A DNA stretch of 64,000 bases, from assembly GCA_026392935.1 (NCBI GenBank), contig JAPLBE010000011.1, positions 62,001-126,000 on the forward strand, read 5' to 3'. A model generated the notes under the pieces. The model was given only the letters and a program-made list of their open reading frames with translations. It had not been told where the DNA came from and made no database searches. The translations under genes and the position numbers were made by a program. Source of the stretch: Actinomycetota bacterium. GTDB taxonomy: Bacteria > Actinomycetota > Actinomycetes > Nanopelagicales > Nanopelagicaceae. This document shows positions 9,018 to 19,014 of this stretch, in pieces. Numbering within the stretch: position 1 is the first letter of the stretch; every line of letters begins with the position of its first letter.

Positions 9018-11171
9018 ATGTCTATCAACGCTGCCAGAAACACCCGGAAGCCTTATGCCTTCGCAATGCTGGTTGTTATTGCTTGGTTCATCATCGCAGG
9101 AATTTTTGGTCCTTTGTTTGGAAAGCTCACCTCGGTTCAGGAGAACAACAATTCTTCTTTTCTTCCAAAAGGCGCCGAAGCCACACAGGCTTCTGAAGTT
9201 ATTCAAACATTCTCAGGTGAGGACACATTTAGTTTCCCGACACTGGTTCTCTTTGAAGGCACGGTGAATCCAACCGCACTTGCAAATATCAATGAGCACA
9301 TGACGGGTGTGGGTGAACTGACACTTGGTGGGACCAGTAAAAAGATTTCAGATTTCTTAGCACCCGACCAAGTGATTTCAGTCTTTCCATCTCAAGACGG
9401 CAAAGCAATACTCGCAAACGTTCCTTTAGATGGGAATTCAATTGCAGAAGTTCTGCCTAATGAAGAACCAGTTTTGCCGGCAATTGTGGAAGCTTTGCGA
9501 GAAGACATCAAACCACTCGCTGAAGCAAACGGAGTTACTCAATATGTAACAGGTCCTGGCGGACTTCTAGGCGATCTCTTCAGTGCTTTTGGCACCTTGG
9601 ACTCAACTCTCTTGTTGACAACTCTCGGAGTCGTAGCAGTAATTCTAATTGTTGTTTACCGCTCACCTGTCTTATGGATTATTCCTTTACTTTCCTCGCT
9701 ACTTGCACTTTCAACAGCTGGTGGCATCGTCTATTTGTTGGCTAAGCGCGACATTATTGATGTGGATGGACAATCCCAGGGAATTCTTTCAGTACTTGTT
9801 ATTGGAGCAGCAACGGATTATGCGCTGTTATTGATTGCTCGATACCGAGAAGAATTGCACCACCATGAGAACCGTTTCGATGCAATGCGTTCTGCATATA
9901 AGGGAGTCTGGGAACCAATTCTTGCATCGGGTTCAACTGTTTCAATTGCACTCCTTATTCTTCTTTTTAGCCAACTAACAAACACAGCAGGTCTTGGACC
10001 TATTGGAGCAATTGGCATTGTGTGCTCCATGATCACGATTCTGACCTTGCTACCTGCGCTTTTACTCCTATTCGGTCGTTGGATTTTCTGGCCGCGAATT
10101 CCACACAACGATGGTGATGACCATGTTCTTGAAGGTATTTGGTCGAAAGTTGGAAATGGAATCGGACGCAATCCACGTCGTTCCTGGGTTATATCCGGAG
10201 CAGTACTTCTCTTGTTCGCATTTGCTTCAACAACGTTAAAAACTGATGGACTTGGAACTGTAGACACATTTACTGGTAATCCTGAATCAGTTGTTGGGCA
10301 AAAACTTCTTGAGAAGCATTTCCCAGGGGGAGAAGGTGACCCAACTCAAGTTGTAATCAATGCAGATAAAATTGATGTTGTTACTGCAGCTCTTAAAAAC
10401 GCACCTGGTGTCACGCAAATTGCACCGCAGCTCGATGGAATTCCGGTAGAAGGTCAACCGCTTCCACCTGTAAAGATTGTTAATGGAAAGGCAATTCTCA
10501 ATTTAACGTTGGATAAAGCACCAGATAGTGTCGAAGCAGGAAATGAAGTCCCTGAAATTAGAAGACTGGCTCACGCTGCAGATGCATCTTCTCTAGTAGG
10601 TGGCACAAGTGCGGTCTACTACGATGTGCGAAAAGCCAATGATCGCGATAACAAGACGATTATTCCGATTATTCTGTTCGCAATCACGATCATTCTTGGC
10701 TTACTGCTTCGCAGTATTTTGAGTGCGATTCTCTTGCTCGGGACTGTAGTTCTCTCCTATTTCGCCACATTGGGTGTGTGCGCACTTGTGTTCAATCACG
10801 TCTTTGGTTTTGCGGGGGGAGATAACTCGTTCCCACTCTTTACCTTCATCTTCCTTGTGGCACTCGGTATTGACTACAACATTTTCTTGATGACGCGTGT
10901 GCGCGAAGAGTCCCAGAAGATTGGCACTCGTGCAGGGGTTATCAAGGGCGTAACTGTCACAGGTGCAGTCATTACTTCTGCAGGTATTGTCCTAGCTGCA
11001 ACATTTGCAGTCCTTGGATTACTTCCACTGGTCCCACTTGCACAACTTGGTTTTGCAGTGGCCTTTGGCGTTCTCCTAGACACCATCATTGTTCGCTCAA
11101 TTTTGGTTCCGGCACTCGTGCATGAAATCGGTCCTAAAATCTGGTGGCCTTCAAAACTACAAAACAAGTAG
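9018..11171 (+). CDS. MMPL/RND-family membrane transporter
   Basis: A 717-residue protein with the RND two-fold layout: one helix near 15-37, an outer domain, a helix bundle about 185-370, a second outer domain and a second bundle about 540-705. Each bundle has the family Asp-Tyr proton-relay block (ATDYALLLIARYREE and GIDYNIFLMTRVREES). Such proteins export lipids or hydrophobic compounds using the proton gradient; the cargo here is unknown. No convincing Shine-Dalgarno or -10 at the canonical spacing is seen before the ATG. Together with the next gene it interrupts the lipB-TIGR01777 order of M. tuberculosis. Confidence 0.88.
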   Translation: MSINAARNTRKPYAFAMLVVIAWFIIAGIFGPLFGKLTSVQENNNSSFLPKGAEATQASEVIQTFSGEDTFSFPTLVLFEGTVNPTALANINEHMTGVGELTLGGTSKKISDFLAPDQVISVFPSQDGKAILANVPLDGNSIAEVLPNEEPVLPAIVEALREDIKPLAEANGVTQYVTGPGGLLGDLFSAFGTLDSTLLLTTLGVVAVILIVVYRSPVLWIIPLLSSLLALSTAGGIVYLLAKRDIIDVDGQSQGILSVLVIGAATDYALLLIARYREELHHHENRFDAMRSAYKGVWEPILASGSTVSIALLILLFSQLTNTAGLGPIGAIGIVCSMITILTLLPALLLLFGRWIFWPRIPHNDGDDHVLEGIWSKVGNGIGRNPRRSWVISGAVLLLFAFASTTLKTDGLGTVDTFTGNPESVVGQKLLEKHFPGGEGDPTQVVINADKIDVVTAALKNAPGVTQIAPQLDGIPVEGQPLPPVKIVNGKAILNLTLDKAPDSVEAGNEVPEIRRLAHAADASSLVGGTSAVYYDVRKANDRDNKTIIPIILFAITIILGLLLRSILSAILLLGTVVLSYFATLGVCALVFNHVFGFAGGDNSFPLFTFIFLVALGIDYNIFLMTRVREESQKIGTRAGVIKGVTVTGAVITSAGIVLAATFAVLGLLPLVPLAQLGFAVAFGVLLDTIIVRSILVPALVHEIGPKIWWPSKLQNK

Positions 11172-11177
11172 TTCTGC

Positions 11178-12314
11178 ATGAGTGTTGTAGTAATTGGGGC
11201 TGGTTTAGCGGGGCTCAGTGCCGCTATCACGCTGCAGAATTCCGGAAGAGAAGTTGAAGTCATCGAAAGTTCTTCTCGAGTAGGAGGACGAGTTGCAAGT
11301 GACACGATTGATGGCTTTACCCTCGATCACGGTTTTCAACTCATCAATGCCAACTATCCTGAAGTTGTCCGCTTAGGAATAATCAACGAAATTGCATTTA
11401 TTCGCGCTCCTCGAGTGATTGATTATTCGTTAGGGGATCAACGTTTTTCAATCGGCGATCCAAGAGTTGCTCCACTTTCAGCTCTGGGCAATCGCACCGG
11501 AACGATTGGCGAGAAACTCGCTTTTCTCAAGTATCTGGCCTCTAATTCTTATTCGGGAAAATCTGTCGCAGATGAGTTAGGCAACCTTGGAAATCTCTAT
11601 ACACGAATCCTTAGCCCTTTTCTTACCGGCGTATTTCTTACTCCGTTAACCGGCATAGATGCCGTGACTGGAAAGAATCTCATACGTTCATTTATCACTG
11701 GCGCTCCAGGTTTGCCAGACGGGGGTGTCGGTGCATTTACTCAACAGTTAAGCACGCGAGTAAAGAAGATCCATTTAAACCGGCGAATTGATTCGCTACA
11801 AGAGTTTGCAGGAAGAGAAGTAATTGTGGCAACCGATGTGACTACTGCCGCGCAGCTACTTGATATCTCTGAGGTGCCTAAATTGGCAAACAGCACAACG
11901 TGGTATCACGAAGTTCCAGCAGATTTTAGTGATTCAAATAGATTGCTGATTGATGCTGGACATCGCGGCCCTGTTGTGAATTCATTGGTGATCTCGAATC
12001 TAGTTAACTCCTATGCACCTGCCGGGCGCTCACTGCTTTCCAGCACAACAATTGAGAGCGCTTCCGAATCTGAAGTAAGAAGGCATTTATCACTCATGTG
12101 GGGGACTCAAACTCAAACATGGCCACTGATTGCAAAGTACGACATTCCAAAATCTTTACCGATTTTTGGAATTGGAAATCACCTCGTGACATCCTCGCGT
12201 GTCTCCGAAAAAGTATTTGTCGCAGGAGATTTCCGACTAGCTCCGTCACAGGAGGGCGCCTTGCTTTCTGGGCGCTTAGCAGCGCAGGAATTACTCTTGA
12301 ATAAGAGCGCTTAA
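11178..12314 (+). CDS. FAD-dependent amine oxidase/protoporphyrinogen oxidase-like protein
   Basis: A 378-residue flavoprotein. The dinucleotide motif GAGLAGLSAAITLQNSG and the following GGRVAS (arginine-containing GG doublet) mark the amine oxidase/phytoene desaturase/HemY superfamily, and VFVAGDFRLAPSQEGALLSG is the second FAD-binding block. Shorter than typical HemG/HemY (about 450). Substrate unknown. It starts 6 nt after the MMPL gene and overlaps the convergent TIGR01777 gene by 24 nt. Confidence 0.8.
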   Translation: MSVVVIGAGLAGLSAAITLQNSGREVEVIESSSRVGGRVASDTIDGFTLDHGFQLINANYPEVVRLGIINEIAFIRAPRVIDYSLGDQRFSIGDPRVAPLSALGNRTGTIGEKLAFLKYLASNSYSGKSVADELGNLGNLYTRILSPFLTGVFLTPLTGIDAVTGKNLIRSFITGAPGLPDGGVGAFTQQLSTRVKKIHLNRRIDSLQEFAGREVIVATDVTTAAQLLDISEVPKLANSTTWYHEVPADFSDSNRLLIDAGHRGPVVNSLVISNLVNSYAPAGRSLLSSTTIESASESEVRRHLSLMWGTQTQTWPLIAKYDIPKSLPIFGIGNHLVTSSRVSEKVFVAGDFRLAPSQEGALLSGRLAAQELLLNKSA

Positions 12315-13181
12315 CGCGCTTGTGATGTGCGGGTAATCCCACGTAAAGCCCGCGTCAATCAGTGATTGCGGAATTACTTTTTTGCTACCCAAGACTTCAC
12401 TGGAGAAACCACCCAAAGCAATTTTCAGCCCGATGGCTGGCGCTGGAAAGAGTGCGGGACGGTGCATTGCACGCGCAAGTGCGGAGGTAAATTCTTGATT
12501 CGTAACGGGGTTTGGAGAGGTGAGATTTACTGGACCTTCAACTTTATTTTCTAAAATAAATGTAATTGCGCGGATTACATCGTGCAAAGTAATCCAAGAC
12601 CACCACTGTTTACCTGATCCAAGCTTTCCACCGAGTCCAAGTCGAAAGAGAGGCAACATCTTGCCGAGTGCGCCACCGGTTGGATCTAAAACCAAGCCAG
12701 TGCGGATTTTTACTGTGCGAACTCCCTTTGCAAGGTCTGCGGCAGCTTCCCACTCGCGACAAACGGCAGCGAGGAAGTCATCGCCAACGCGATCACTTTC
12801 AATAACAGCGCGATTGCCTGATTCGCCATACCAGCCGATTGCACTGGCAGAGATAAACACTTGTGGCTTTACCTCTGAAACTGCACGTGCAATCGCAGTT
12901 GTTCCAAGTAAACGGGAGTTGAGAATCTCAGATTTGTACTTCTTGCTCCATCGCTTATCGCCAACACCTACGCCGGCAAGATGAATAACAGCATCAACGC
13001 CACGAAGCGCTTCAATATCTACATACCCGGTTTTTGGATCCCACTGAATTTCATCAGGTGAAACAACGGGACGACGGACTAACTTCTGGACAGTGTGTCC
13101 TTCGCTCTTAAGCTGACCGACAAGTGCCGTACCGATTAATCCTGAAGCGCCAGTAATTGCAATACGTTGTGGAACTGGCAT
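12291..13181 (-). CDS. TIGR01777-family NAD-dependent epimerase-like oxidoreductase
   Basis: A 296-residue extended SDR with the GASGLIG nucleotide-binding motif near the N-terminus, the family hallmark SASAIGWYGESGNR in place of the classical YxxxK, and the C-terminal DUF1731 region (LGGFSSEVLGSKKVIPQSL). Corresponds to Rv2216 by position, 4 nt after the E2 gene. The reaction is not known. Confidence 0.88.
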   Translation of the reverse strand: MPVPQRIAITGASGLIGTALVGQLKSEGHTVQKLVRRPVVSPDEIQWDPKTGYVDIEALRGVDAVIHLAGVGVGDKRWSKKYKSEILNSRLLGTTAIARAVSEVKPQVFISASAIGWYGESGNRAVIESDRVGDDFLAAVCREWEAAADLAKGVRTVKIRTGLVLDPTGGALGKMLPLFRLGLGGKLGSGKQWWSWITLHDVIRAITFILENKVEGPVNLTSPNPVTNQEFTSALARAMHRPALFPAPAIGLKIALGGFSSEVLGSKKVIPQSLIDAGFTWDYPHITSALSALIQE

Positions 13182-13185
13182 TGGA

Positions 13186-14880
13186 TTAGAGACCTAGATC
13201 TGACTCGAATGCTCCACCCTCGAGACGTTCTTTTAAAGTTACCAAGAAACGCGCAGCATCTGCACCATCAACAACGCGATGATCGTATGAAAGTCCGAGA
13301 TAGACCATTGAGCGAATCGCAATTGTCTCGCCACCATCTTCACCTTTTACAACCATTGGACGTTTTACAACGGCACCTAGGCCAAGGATTGCTACCTGTG
13401 GCTGATTAATGATTGGAGTATCAAAGAGCGCGCCACGTGAACCGGTATTTGTGAGAGTAAATGTTCCGCCGCCGAGTTCATCTGGAGTTACTTTGTTATC
13501 GCGTGTGCGTGCTGCGAGATCTGCAATCTTGCGAGCAACACCGCCCATGTTGAGATCTCCCGCATTATGGATAACAGGTACGAGTAGACCGCGCTCTGTA
13601 TCAACTGCAACACCAAGGTGTTCTGCACCGTGATAAATAATCTGATCACCTTCAACTGATGAATTAAGTACTGGGTGCTGCTTCAGCGCTTCACATACAG
13701 CAACTGCGAAGAATGGAAGGAATGAAAGTTTGACACCTTCGCGCGCTTCGAATGTGGCCTTTGAGCGGTCGCGAAGACGAGCAATTTTTGTGACATCTAC
13801 TTCAATAACCGTTGTTAGCTGAGCAGAAACTTGAAGAGATTCGACCATGCGAGCTGCAATAACTTTACGAAGTCGAGACATTGTTACTGTAGTCCCGCGA
13901 AGTGGTGACGCAACTGCAGCGGCTGGTCGTGGAGTCTGTGCAGGGGCTGCCGCAACTGGCGCTACTGATGCAGGGATATTTGTTCCAGCCGGTTTAGCAG
14001 CGATGACATCTTCTTTTCGAATTCGCCCGCCGATTCCGCTTCCCTTAACTGCAGCGAGATTTACACCTAAATCATTTGCAAGTTTTCTTACAATCGGAGT
14101 TACGTAAGCATCTTGTGGTTGTGAGACTGGTGCTGGTGCTGGCGTTACAGGCACAGCGACTGGAGTAGAAACCTGAGGAGCAACAGGTGCCGGAGCAACG
14201 GGAGCTGGAGCAGCGGGAGCTGGAGCAGCGGGAGCTGGAGCAGCGGGAGCTGGAGCAGGTGCTGCTCCACTTACACCAATGAGTCCAAGTCGAGCACCAA
14301 CTGCAACAGTTGTATCTACTGGAACATCAATTGCAAGGAGTGTTCCTGCAACAGGTGATGGAATTTCTGTATCGACTTTATCTGTAGAAACTTCAAGAAG
14401 CGCTTCATCAACTGCAATTGAATCGCCAACATTTTTTAGCCAACGTGTAACTGTTCCTTCACTGACTGATTCACCGAGTGCCGGCATTGTGATTACTGTG
14501 CCCGCGCCACTTGGTGCTGCCACTGGTGCTGCCACTGGTGCTGCCACTGGTGCTGGTGGAGGAGTAGGTGCCGCTACGGGAACTACCGGTGCCACCTGAG
14601 CCTGAGCTATTGGTGCGGACGCTACCGGCGCAGCGCTAGCTCCCGATTCAGAGATAACTGCTAATTCAGCACCAACTGCAACTGTTTGATCTACTGCAAC
14701 AACAATTTTTGAAAGAATTCCTGCAACTGGTGAAGGAATTTCGGTATCTACCTTGTCAGTTGATACTTCGAGGAGCGGTTCGTCGACTGCCACCATGTCG
14801 CCTTCATTTTTAAGCCAACGTGTAACTGTTCCTTCACTTACGCTCTCGCCGAGAGCTGGCATTGTTACTGAGAATGTCAT
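13186..14880 (-). CDS. sucB: Dihydrolipoamide acyltransferase (E2) of a 2-oxoacid dehydrogenase complex
   Basis: A 564-residue E2 with two lipoyl domains (lipoyl Lys43 and Lys168, each in [12 protein letters not shown]), long Ala/Pro linkers, a peripheral subunit-binding domain ([20 protein letters not shown]) and a catalytic domain ending with the active-site DHRVVDG. In actinobacteria one E2 (DlaT) can serve both pyruvate and 2-oxoglutarate dehydrogenase, so substrate specificity is left open. The start at 14880 has an AGGAG-type Shine-Dalgarno; an upstream ATG at 15000 would run inside the E3 gene. Downstream of lpdA by 19 nt. Confidence 0.93.
   Translation of the reverse strand: MTFSVTMPALGESVSEGTVTRWLKNEGDMVAVDEPLLEVSTDKVDTEIPSPVAGILSKIVVAVDQTVAVGAELAVISESGASAAPVASAPIAQAQVAPVVPVAAPTPPPAPVAAPVAAPVAAPSGAGTVITMPALGESVSEGTVTRWLKNVGDSIAVDEALLEVSTDKVDTEIPSPVAGTLLAIDVPVDTTVAVGARLGLIGVSGAAPAPAPAAPAPAAPAPAAPAPVAPAPVAPQVSTPVAVPVTPAPAPVSQPQDAYVTPIVRKLANDLGVNLAAVKGSGIGGRIRKEDVIAAKPAGTNIPASVAPVAAAPAQTPRPAAAVASPLRGTTVTMSRLRKVIAARMVESLQVSAQLTTVIEVDVTKIARLRDRSKATFEAREGVKLSFLPFFAVAVCEALKQHPVLNSSVEGDQIIYHGAEHLGVAVDTERGLLVPVIHNAGDLNMGGVARKIADLAARTRDNKVTPDELGGGTFTLTNTGSRGALFDTPIINQPQVAILGLGAVVKRPMVVKGEDGGETIAIRSMVYLGLSYDHRVVDGADAARFLVTLKERLEGGAFESDLGL
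14201..14260. repeat. 15-bp tandem repeat coding an Ala/Pro linker of E2
   Basis: GGAGCTGGAGCAGCG is repeated three times exactly and a fourth time with two changes. It codes PAPAA-type units between the second lipoyl domain and the E3-binding domain. Confidence 0.9.
14513..14548. repeat. 12-bp tandem repeat coding the first E2 linker
   Basis: GGTGCTGCCACT occurs three times exactly. It codes APVA units in the linker between the two lipoyl domains. Confidence 0.85.
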
Positions 14881-14899
14881 GGTTATTTTCTCCTCTTTA

Positions 14900-16267
14900 C
14901 TAACCGTGCGCGTGAAGTGGTTTGCCTGCAAGAGCCATATGAGCCTCGCCCATTGCCTCTGACAGAGTTGGATGTGCATGTACAAGTGGAGCAACATCAT
15001 CTGCTGATGCTTCCCAGTTAAAAATCAATTGTGCTTCAGCAAGAAGTTCACCAACGCGAGCTCCGACCATGTGAATTCCAAGTACTGGGCCATTCTTCTG
15101 CGCAACAAGTTTGATTGATCCTGCTGTTTTGAGAATCTGCGCCTTTCCATTTCCAGCTAAGTTGTAATCGAGTTCTACAACGTCATAGCCACGCTCTTTA
15201 GCTAACTTTGTAGATAATCCAACAGATGCCACTTCTGGTTCTGAATACGTTACACGAGGCACACCATCGTAATTAATTGCTCGAGGATTGAGTCCTGCGA
15301 TTGTTTCAGCAACGAGAATTCCTTCTTGGAATCCAACGTGAGCAAGTTGAAGGGTCGGGATGATGTCACCGACTGCAAAAATTCCAGGGATATTTGTGCG
15401 GCAATGATCATCAACAGTGATGTATCCGCGGTCCATAGCCACGCCAACCTCTTGGTAACCAAGCCCATCAGTAACTGGACCGCGACCCACAGAGACGAGA
15501 AGGATATCTGCTGTGAATTCACGGCCGTCTTCAAGAGTTACTGTGACGCCCTTGGCATCAACGCGATGCGACTTAAATCTAACTCCGAGTTCAAAATTAA
15601 TTCCACGTTTGCGATATGCGCGCTCCAGTAGCTTGCTAGAAGACTCATCTTCAAGAGCAACAAGATGTGGCAAACCTTCAATGATTGTTACATCAGAACC
15701 GAAGGATTTCCACACTGATGCAAATTCGCAACCAATAACGCCGCCACCCAAGACAATCACGCTGTTCGGTACGTAATCTAATGTCGTGCCGTGATCTGAG
15801 GTAATGACTTTCTGGCCATCAATTTCTAATCCAGGAAGTGTTCGTGCGTAAGAGCCAGTGGCGAGAACGATATTTTTGCCGACGTACTGTGTGCCATTTA
15901 CTTCTACCGTGTTGTTCGAAACCAAACGTCCGACACCTTCGACAAAAGTAATGTTTCGTGACTTAACAAGTCCTTGGAGTCCTTTGAAAAGACCTGCAAT
16001 CACGCCATCCTTATATGAATTAACCCCAGCCATGTCGATTGAGTTAAATGTTGCGTTGACACCAAATTGAGAAGATTCGCGTGCGCTATCTGCGACCTCA
16101 CCTGCATGAAGGAGAGCCTTTGTTGGAATGCATCCGCGGTGAAGACAGGTTCCGCCGAGTTTGTCTTTCTCGATCAAGGCAACAGATAATCCAAGTTGCG
16201 CTCCACGAAGGGCCGCCGCATAACCGCCGCTACCACCACCGAGAACTACGAGATCAAAATTCGACAC
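14900..16267 (-). CDS. lpdA: Dihydrolipoyl dehydrogenase (E3)
   Basis: A 455-residue flavoprotein disulfide reductase that reoxidises the dihydrolipoyl groups of E2 with NAD+. The redox pair is Cys41 and Cys46 in [14 protein letters not shown], the NAD motif is [13 protein letters not shown], the FAD motif is [14 protein letters not shown], and the C-terminal HAHPTLSEA contains the catalytic His-Glu. GTG start with AAGGAG upstream. It lies directly before the E2 gene, so E3 and E2 are co-expressed; E1 is elsewhere. Confidence 0.96.
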   Translation of the reverse strand: MSNFDLVVLGGGSGGYAAALRGAQLGLSVALIEKDKLGGTCLHRGCIPTKALLHAGEVADSARESSQFGVNATFNSIDMAGVNSYKDGVIAGLFKGLQGLVKSRNITFVEGVGRLVSNNTVEVNGTQYVGKNIVLATGSYARTLPGLEIDGQKVITSDHGTTLDYVPNSVIVLGGGVIGCEFASVWKSFGSDVTIIEGLPHLVALEDESSSKLLERAYRKRGINFELGVRFKSHRVDAKGVTVTLEDGREFTADILLVSVGRGPVTDGLGYQEVGVAMDRGYITVDDHCRTNIPGIFAVGDIIPTLQLAHVGFQEGILVAETIAGLNPRAINYDGVPRVTYSEPEVASVGLSTKLAKERGYDVVELDYNLAGNGKAQILKTAGSIKLVAQKNGPVLGIHMVGARVGELLAEAQLIFNWEASADDVAPLVHAHPTLSEAMGEAHMALAGKPLHAHG

Positions 16268-16366
16268 CGAGTGACTCCTTCTAGCCTGGACAGATACATC
16301 AACGGGCCTATCTTGCCAGCCTTCACGCCCGTTTACTAACGCACGAGAAGGGCTCAGAAAGTGCTA

Positions 16367-17860
16367 CTACTCACTCAACTCCGCGAGGGCGACCAATGTT
16401 CGAAGGGCAATTCCGGTGCCCCCAACCGGGGTGTAACCATGAGGTTGGCCTTCGTTATACGCCGGACCGGCAATATCAAGATGTAGCCATGGAAGATCAT
16501 CGGCGATGAACTCTTTTAGGAACAGTCCAGCGACCAACATTCCACCCATGCGTTCGCCAATATTTGCCATATCTGCAACAGGAGAATCAAGTGATGCTCG
16601 TAGTTCGATTGGTAGAGGCATTGGCCAAAATGCTTCTCCGGTGTGCGCAGCCATTTTCAAAAAGTGAGACGAGAATTCGTCATCGTTGGTCATGACTGCA
16701 CTAGTTCTTGTACCAAGTGCAACAACTTGTGCACCGGTAAGTGTTGCAACATCAATGATTCCGTCGAGGTCTTTTTCCTCTTGTGCTTTGACTAAAGCGT
16801 CACCAAGAACTAAGCGGCCTTCTGCATCTGGATTCAATACCTCAACTGTTTTTCCACCATACATAGTGATGACATCACTTGGACGTGTTGCTGTATCGCT
16901 GACCATGTTCTCTGCAAGCGGAGCCCACGTATCGATTGCTACAGGAAGTTTTAGGAGTGCGATTGCAATGGTTGCTGCGCACACCGCGGCAGCTCCACTC
17001 ATATCCGATTTCATCGCTTCCATACCGAGAGCTGGTTTAAGAGCAAGGCCACCAGTATCAAAAGTAATTCCCTTGCCGACAAAGGCATATTTCTTGGAAG
17101 GTTTAACGCTCTTCGGGGTGTAAGAAATATTTAAAAGACGAGGGGGATTGACCGAACCCTGGCCTACTGCAGTAATTCCACCAAAACCTTTTGACTTTAA
17201 CTGGCTCTCTGTCATTACAGAAACCTTGAGACCAATTGATGCACCACCGGCTTCCTTGACTGCATCGGAAATTACAGAACAGAAAGTTTCAGGAGTTAAG
17301 TGACTTGGTGGGGTATTAATCAAGTCGCGAACAAGGCTCGTGTAGCGCGCAATAACTTCTGCAGATTTCACTTCATCCTTAACCTCTGCGATCGAAGCTA
17401 ATGCGGAGTGGATAGTGATGGACTTCAGTGGCGTTTTTTGAGCGCTCTTTGTAGACCCTTTAAATGTACTAAAAGCGTAATTGCCTAAAGCTGCACCTTC
17501 ACCAATTGCTCGAATTGAGTGCTTATCTTTAGCGGGAAGGGAAAATGTGGCTGAAGAGTTTCCAGCTAGTGCCCGAGCTGCCGCACCGGATGCACGTCGC
17601 AGAACTTCATTCTCATATTTGCTTGAACTCTTTCCAAGTCCAGTGAATACAAGAAGCCTGGTCGAATTTCCAGGAATTTTGATGACTTCATCTGCCTTAC
17701 CGGTAGCCCCGAGATCGCTCAAAGTTTGAAGAAGTGATTTTGTATCTAGCGCCAAGTCTCCTGATTCAATCTGGAGGGATCCTTTCGCCGATTTTGATGC
17801 GAGTCCTACAACTAACACATCGTCTTTGACGATTCCGTCTGAAAGGCGGATGGTTGTCAT
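16367..17860 (-). CDS. pepA: Leucyl aminopeptidase, M17 family
   Basis: About 497 residues. The binuclear metal centre motifs are visible: VGKGITFDTGGLALKP (metal Lys/Asp), MKSDMSGAAAV, and NPDAEGRLVLGDAL, close to the canonical NTDAEGRLVLADAL signature with its catalytic Arg. It removes N-terminal residues from peptides in the cytoplasm. The ATG at 17860 is chosen because GGGAG lies 7 nt before it; a longer frame from 17878 has no such site. Equivalent to pepB (Rv2213), beside gcvT as in M. tuberculosis. Confidence 0.95.
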   Translation of the reverse strand: MTTIRLSDGIVKDDVLVVGLASKSAKGSLQIESGDLALDTKSLLQTLSDLGATGKADEVIKIPGNSTRLLVFTGLGKSSSKYENEVLRRASGAAARALAGNSSATFSLPAKDKHSIRAIGEGAALGNYAFSTFKGSTKSAQKTPLKSITIHSALASIAEVKDEVKSAEVIARYTSLVRDLINTPPSHLTPETFCSVISDAVKEAGGASIGLKVSVMTESQLKSKGFGGITAVGQGSVNPPRLLNISYTPKSVKPSKKYAFVGKGITFDTGGLALKPALGMEAMKSDMSGAAAVCAATIAIALLKLPVAIDTWAPLAENMVSDTATRPSDVITMYGGKTVEVLNPDAEGRLVLGDALVKAQEEKDLDGIIDVATLTGAQVVALGTRTSAVMTNDDEFSSHFLKMAAHTGEAFWPMPLPIELRASLDSPVADMANIGERMGGMLVAGLFLKEFIADDLPWLHLDIAGPAYNEGQPHGYTPVGGTGIALRTLVALAELSE

Positions 17861-17925
17861 TCTTGACTCCCTTTTCAACTATGGCGTTACGGATTATGCG
17901 ACGGGTGCAAGTGTAAGTTGTGATT

Positions 17926-19014
17926 GTGAAAAACTCACCTTTGCATTCAAAGCATCTCGAACTTCAAGCCAAGATGGCCGATTTCGGTGGCTGGTTGATG
18001 CCTATCGAATATCCAGGTGGCGGAGTTCTCGCCGAACACGCCTCTGTCCGTGAACGAGTTGGACTATTCGACGTTTCTCACTTGGGTAAAGCGAAGGTGA
18101 CGGGTGCTGGTTCGCGAGAATTCCTAAACGAGATGTTTACTAACGATCTCAATCGAATTGAAGATGGCAAAGCGCAGTACACACTTTTTTGCAATGAAGA
18201 TGGTGGAGTTATTGACGATCTGATTGTGTATCAAAATTCGCAGACAGACTTCTTCCTGATTCCGAATGCTTCAAACACATCTGCCGTAGTTTCAGTGCTT
18301 CAATCACAAGCACCCAGTGGAATCGCAATCGAAAACCTTCATGAAAAATTTGGAGTTCTTGCACTGCAGGGCCCGCGCTCTGTAGATGTTCTTGCCAGTT
18401 TAGGCGCCCGTGTCTCTTTGGATTACATGGCATTCACAAAGATTGAAATTGCTGGATGCGAAGTAATTTTATGCCGCACTGGATATACCGGAGAACACGG
18501 TTATGAACTTGTACCTCGTTGGGAAGATGCAGTGCGCGTATGGAACGCACTTGCATCCGAGATTGCAAAGCATGATGGACTTGTTTGTGGCCTTGGCGCT
18601 CGTGACACTCTTCGGACCGAAATGGGTTACCCACTTCATGGGCATGAACTCACTCTAGAAATTACTCCGGTTCAAGCCAGTGCTGGTTGGGCGATTGGTT
18701 GGAAGAAGGAAAAATTTAGAGGACAGAAAGCGCTACTCGCGCAACGAGAAGAGAAAAAGGTCAGAGTTTTGCGCGCCCTGAAATCTCTCGATCGCGGGAT
18801 TCCTAGAGCAGGCATGAAAGTGATGAACGTTCAGGGTAAAGAAATCGGTGAGGTAACCAGCGGAACCTTCTCTCCATCTCTGAAAGTGGGTGTTGCTCTA
18901 GCGCTAGTTGATCCATCATGTGAAATTGGAACAACCCTGACGATTGATGTGCGAGGAAGAATTAGTTCTGCTGAAGTTGTTGCGTTGCCAATGGTGCAAT
19001 CTCACGTTCGTTAA
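17926..19014 (+). CDS. gcvT: Aminomethyltransferase, glycine cleavage T protein
   Basis: About 362 residues. It would take the aminomethyl group from lipoylated H protein and form methylenetetrahydrofolate and ammonia. Marks: GLFDVSHLGKAKVTG near the N-terminus, the GYTGEHGYEL folate-site block, GARDTLRTEMGYPLHGHEL and the C-terminal GEVTSGTFSPSL barrel. Two GTG codons compete; GTG 17926 is preferred because TAAGTT (17914-17919) lies exactly 6 nt before it. gcvP and gcvH are not in the window. The 3' end overlaps the convergent ECF S gene by 53 nt. Confidence 0.93.
   Translation: MKNSPLHSKHLELQAKMADFGGWLMPIEYPGGGVLAEHASVRERVGLFDVSHLGKAKVTGAGSREFLNEMFTNDLNRIEDGKAQYTLFCNEDGGVIDDLIVYQNSQTDFFLIPNASNTSAVVSVLQSQAPSGIAIENLHEKFGVLALQGPRSVDVLASLGARVSLDYMAFTKIEIAGCEVILCRTGYTGEHGYELVPRWEDAVRVWNALASEIAKHDGLVCGLGARDTLRTEMGYPLHGHELTLEITPVQASAGWAIGWKKEKFRGQKALLAQREEKKVRVLRALKSLDRGIPRAGMKVMNVQGKEIGEVTSGTFSPSLKVGVALALVDPSCEIGTTLTIDVRGRISSAEVVALPMVQSHVR

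Noticed and set aside
14201-14548. CRISPR-like array
   Set aside because: The repeats are tandem without spacers and lie in frame within the Ala/Pro linkers of E2.
14881-15000. A longer E2 start at 15000
   Set aside because: It lies inside the E3 coding region, while ATG 14880 has a strong Shine-Dalgarno and starts the lipoyl domain.
16268-16366. Terminator between pepA and lpdA
   Set aside because: CGGGC and GCCCG can pair, but the loop is about 20 nt and no U-tract follows on the minus strand.
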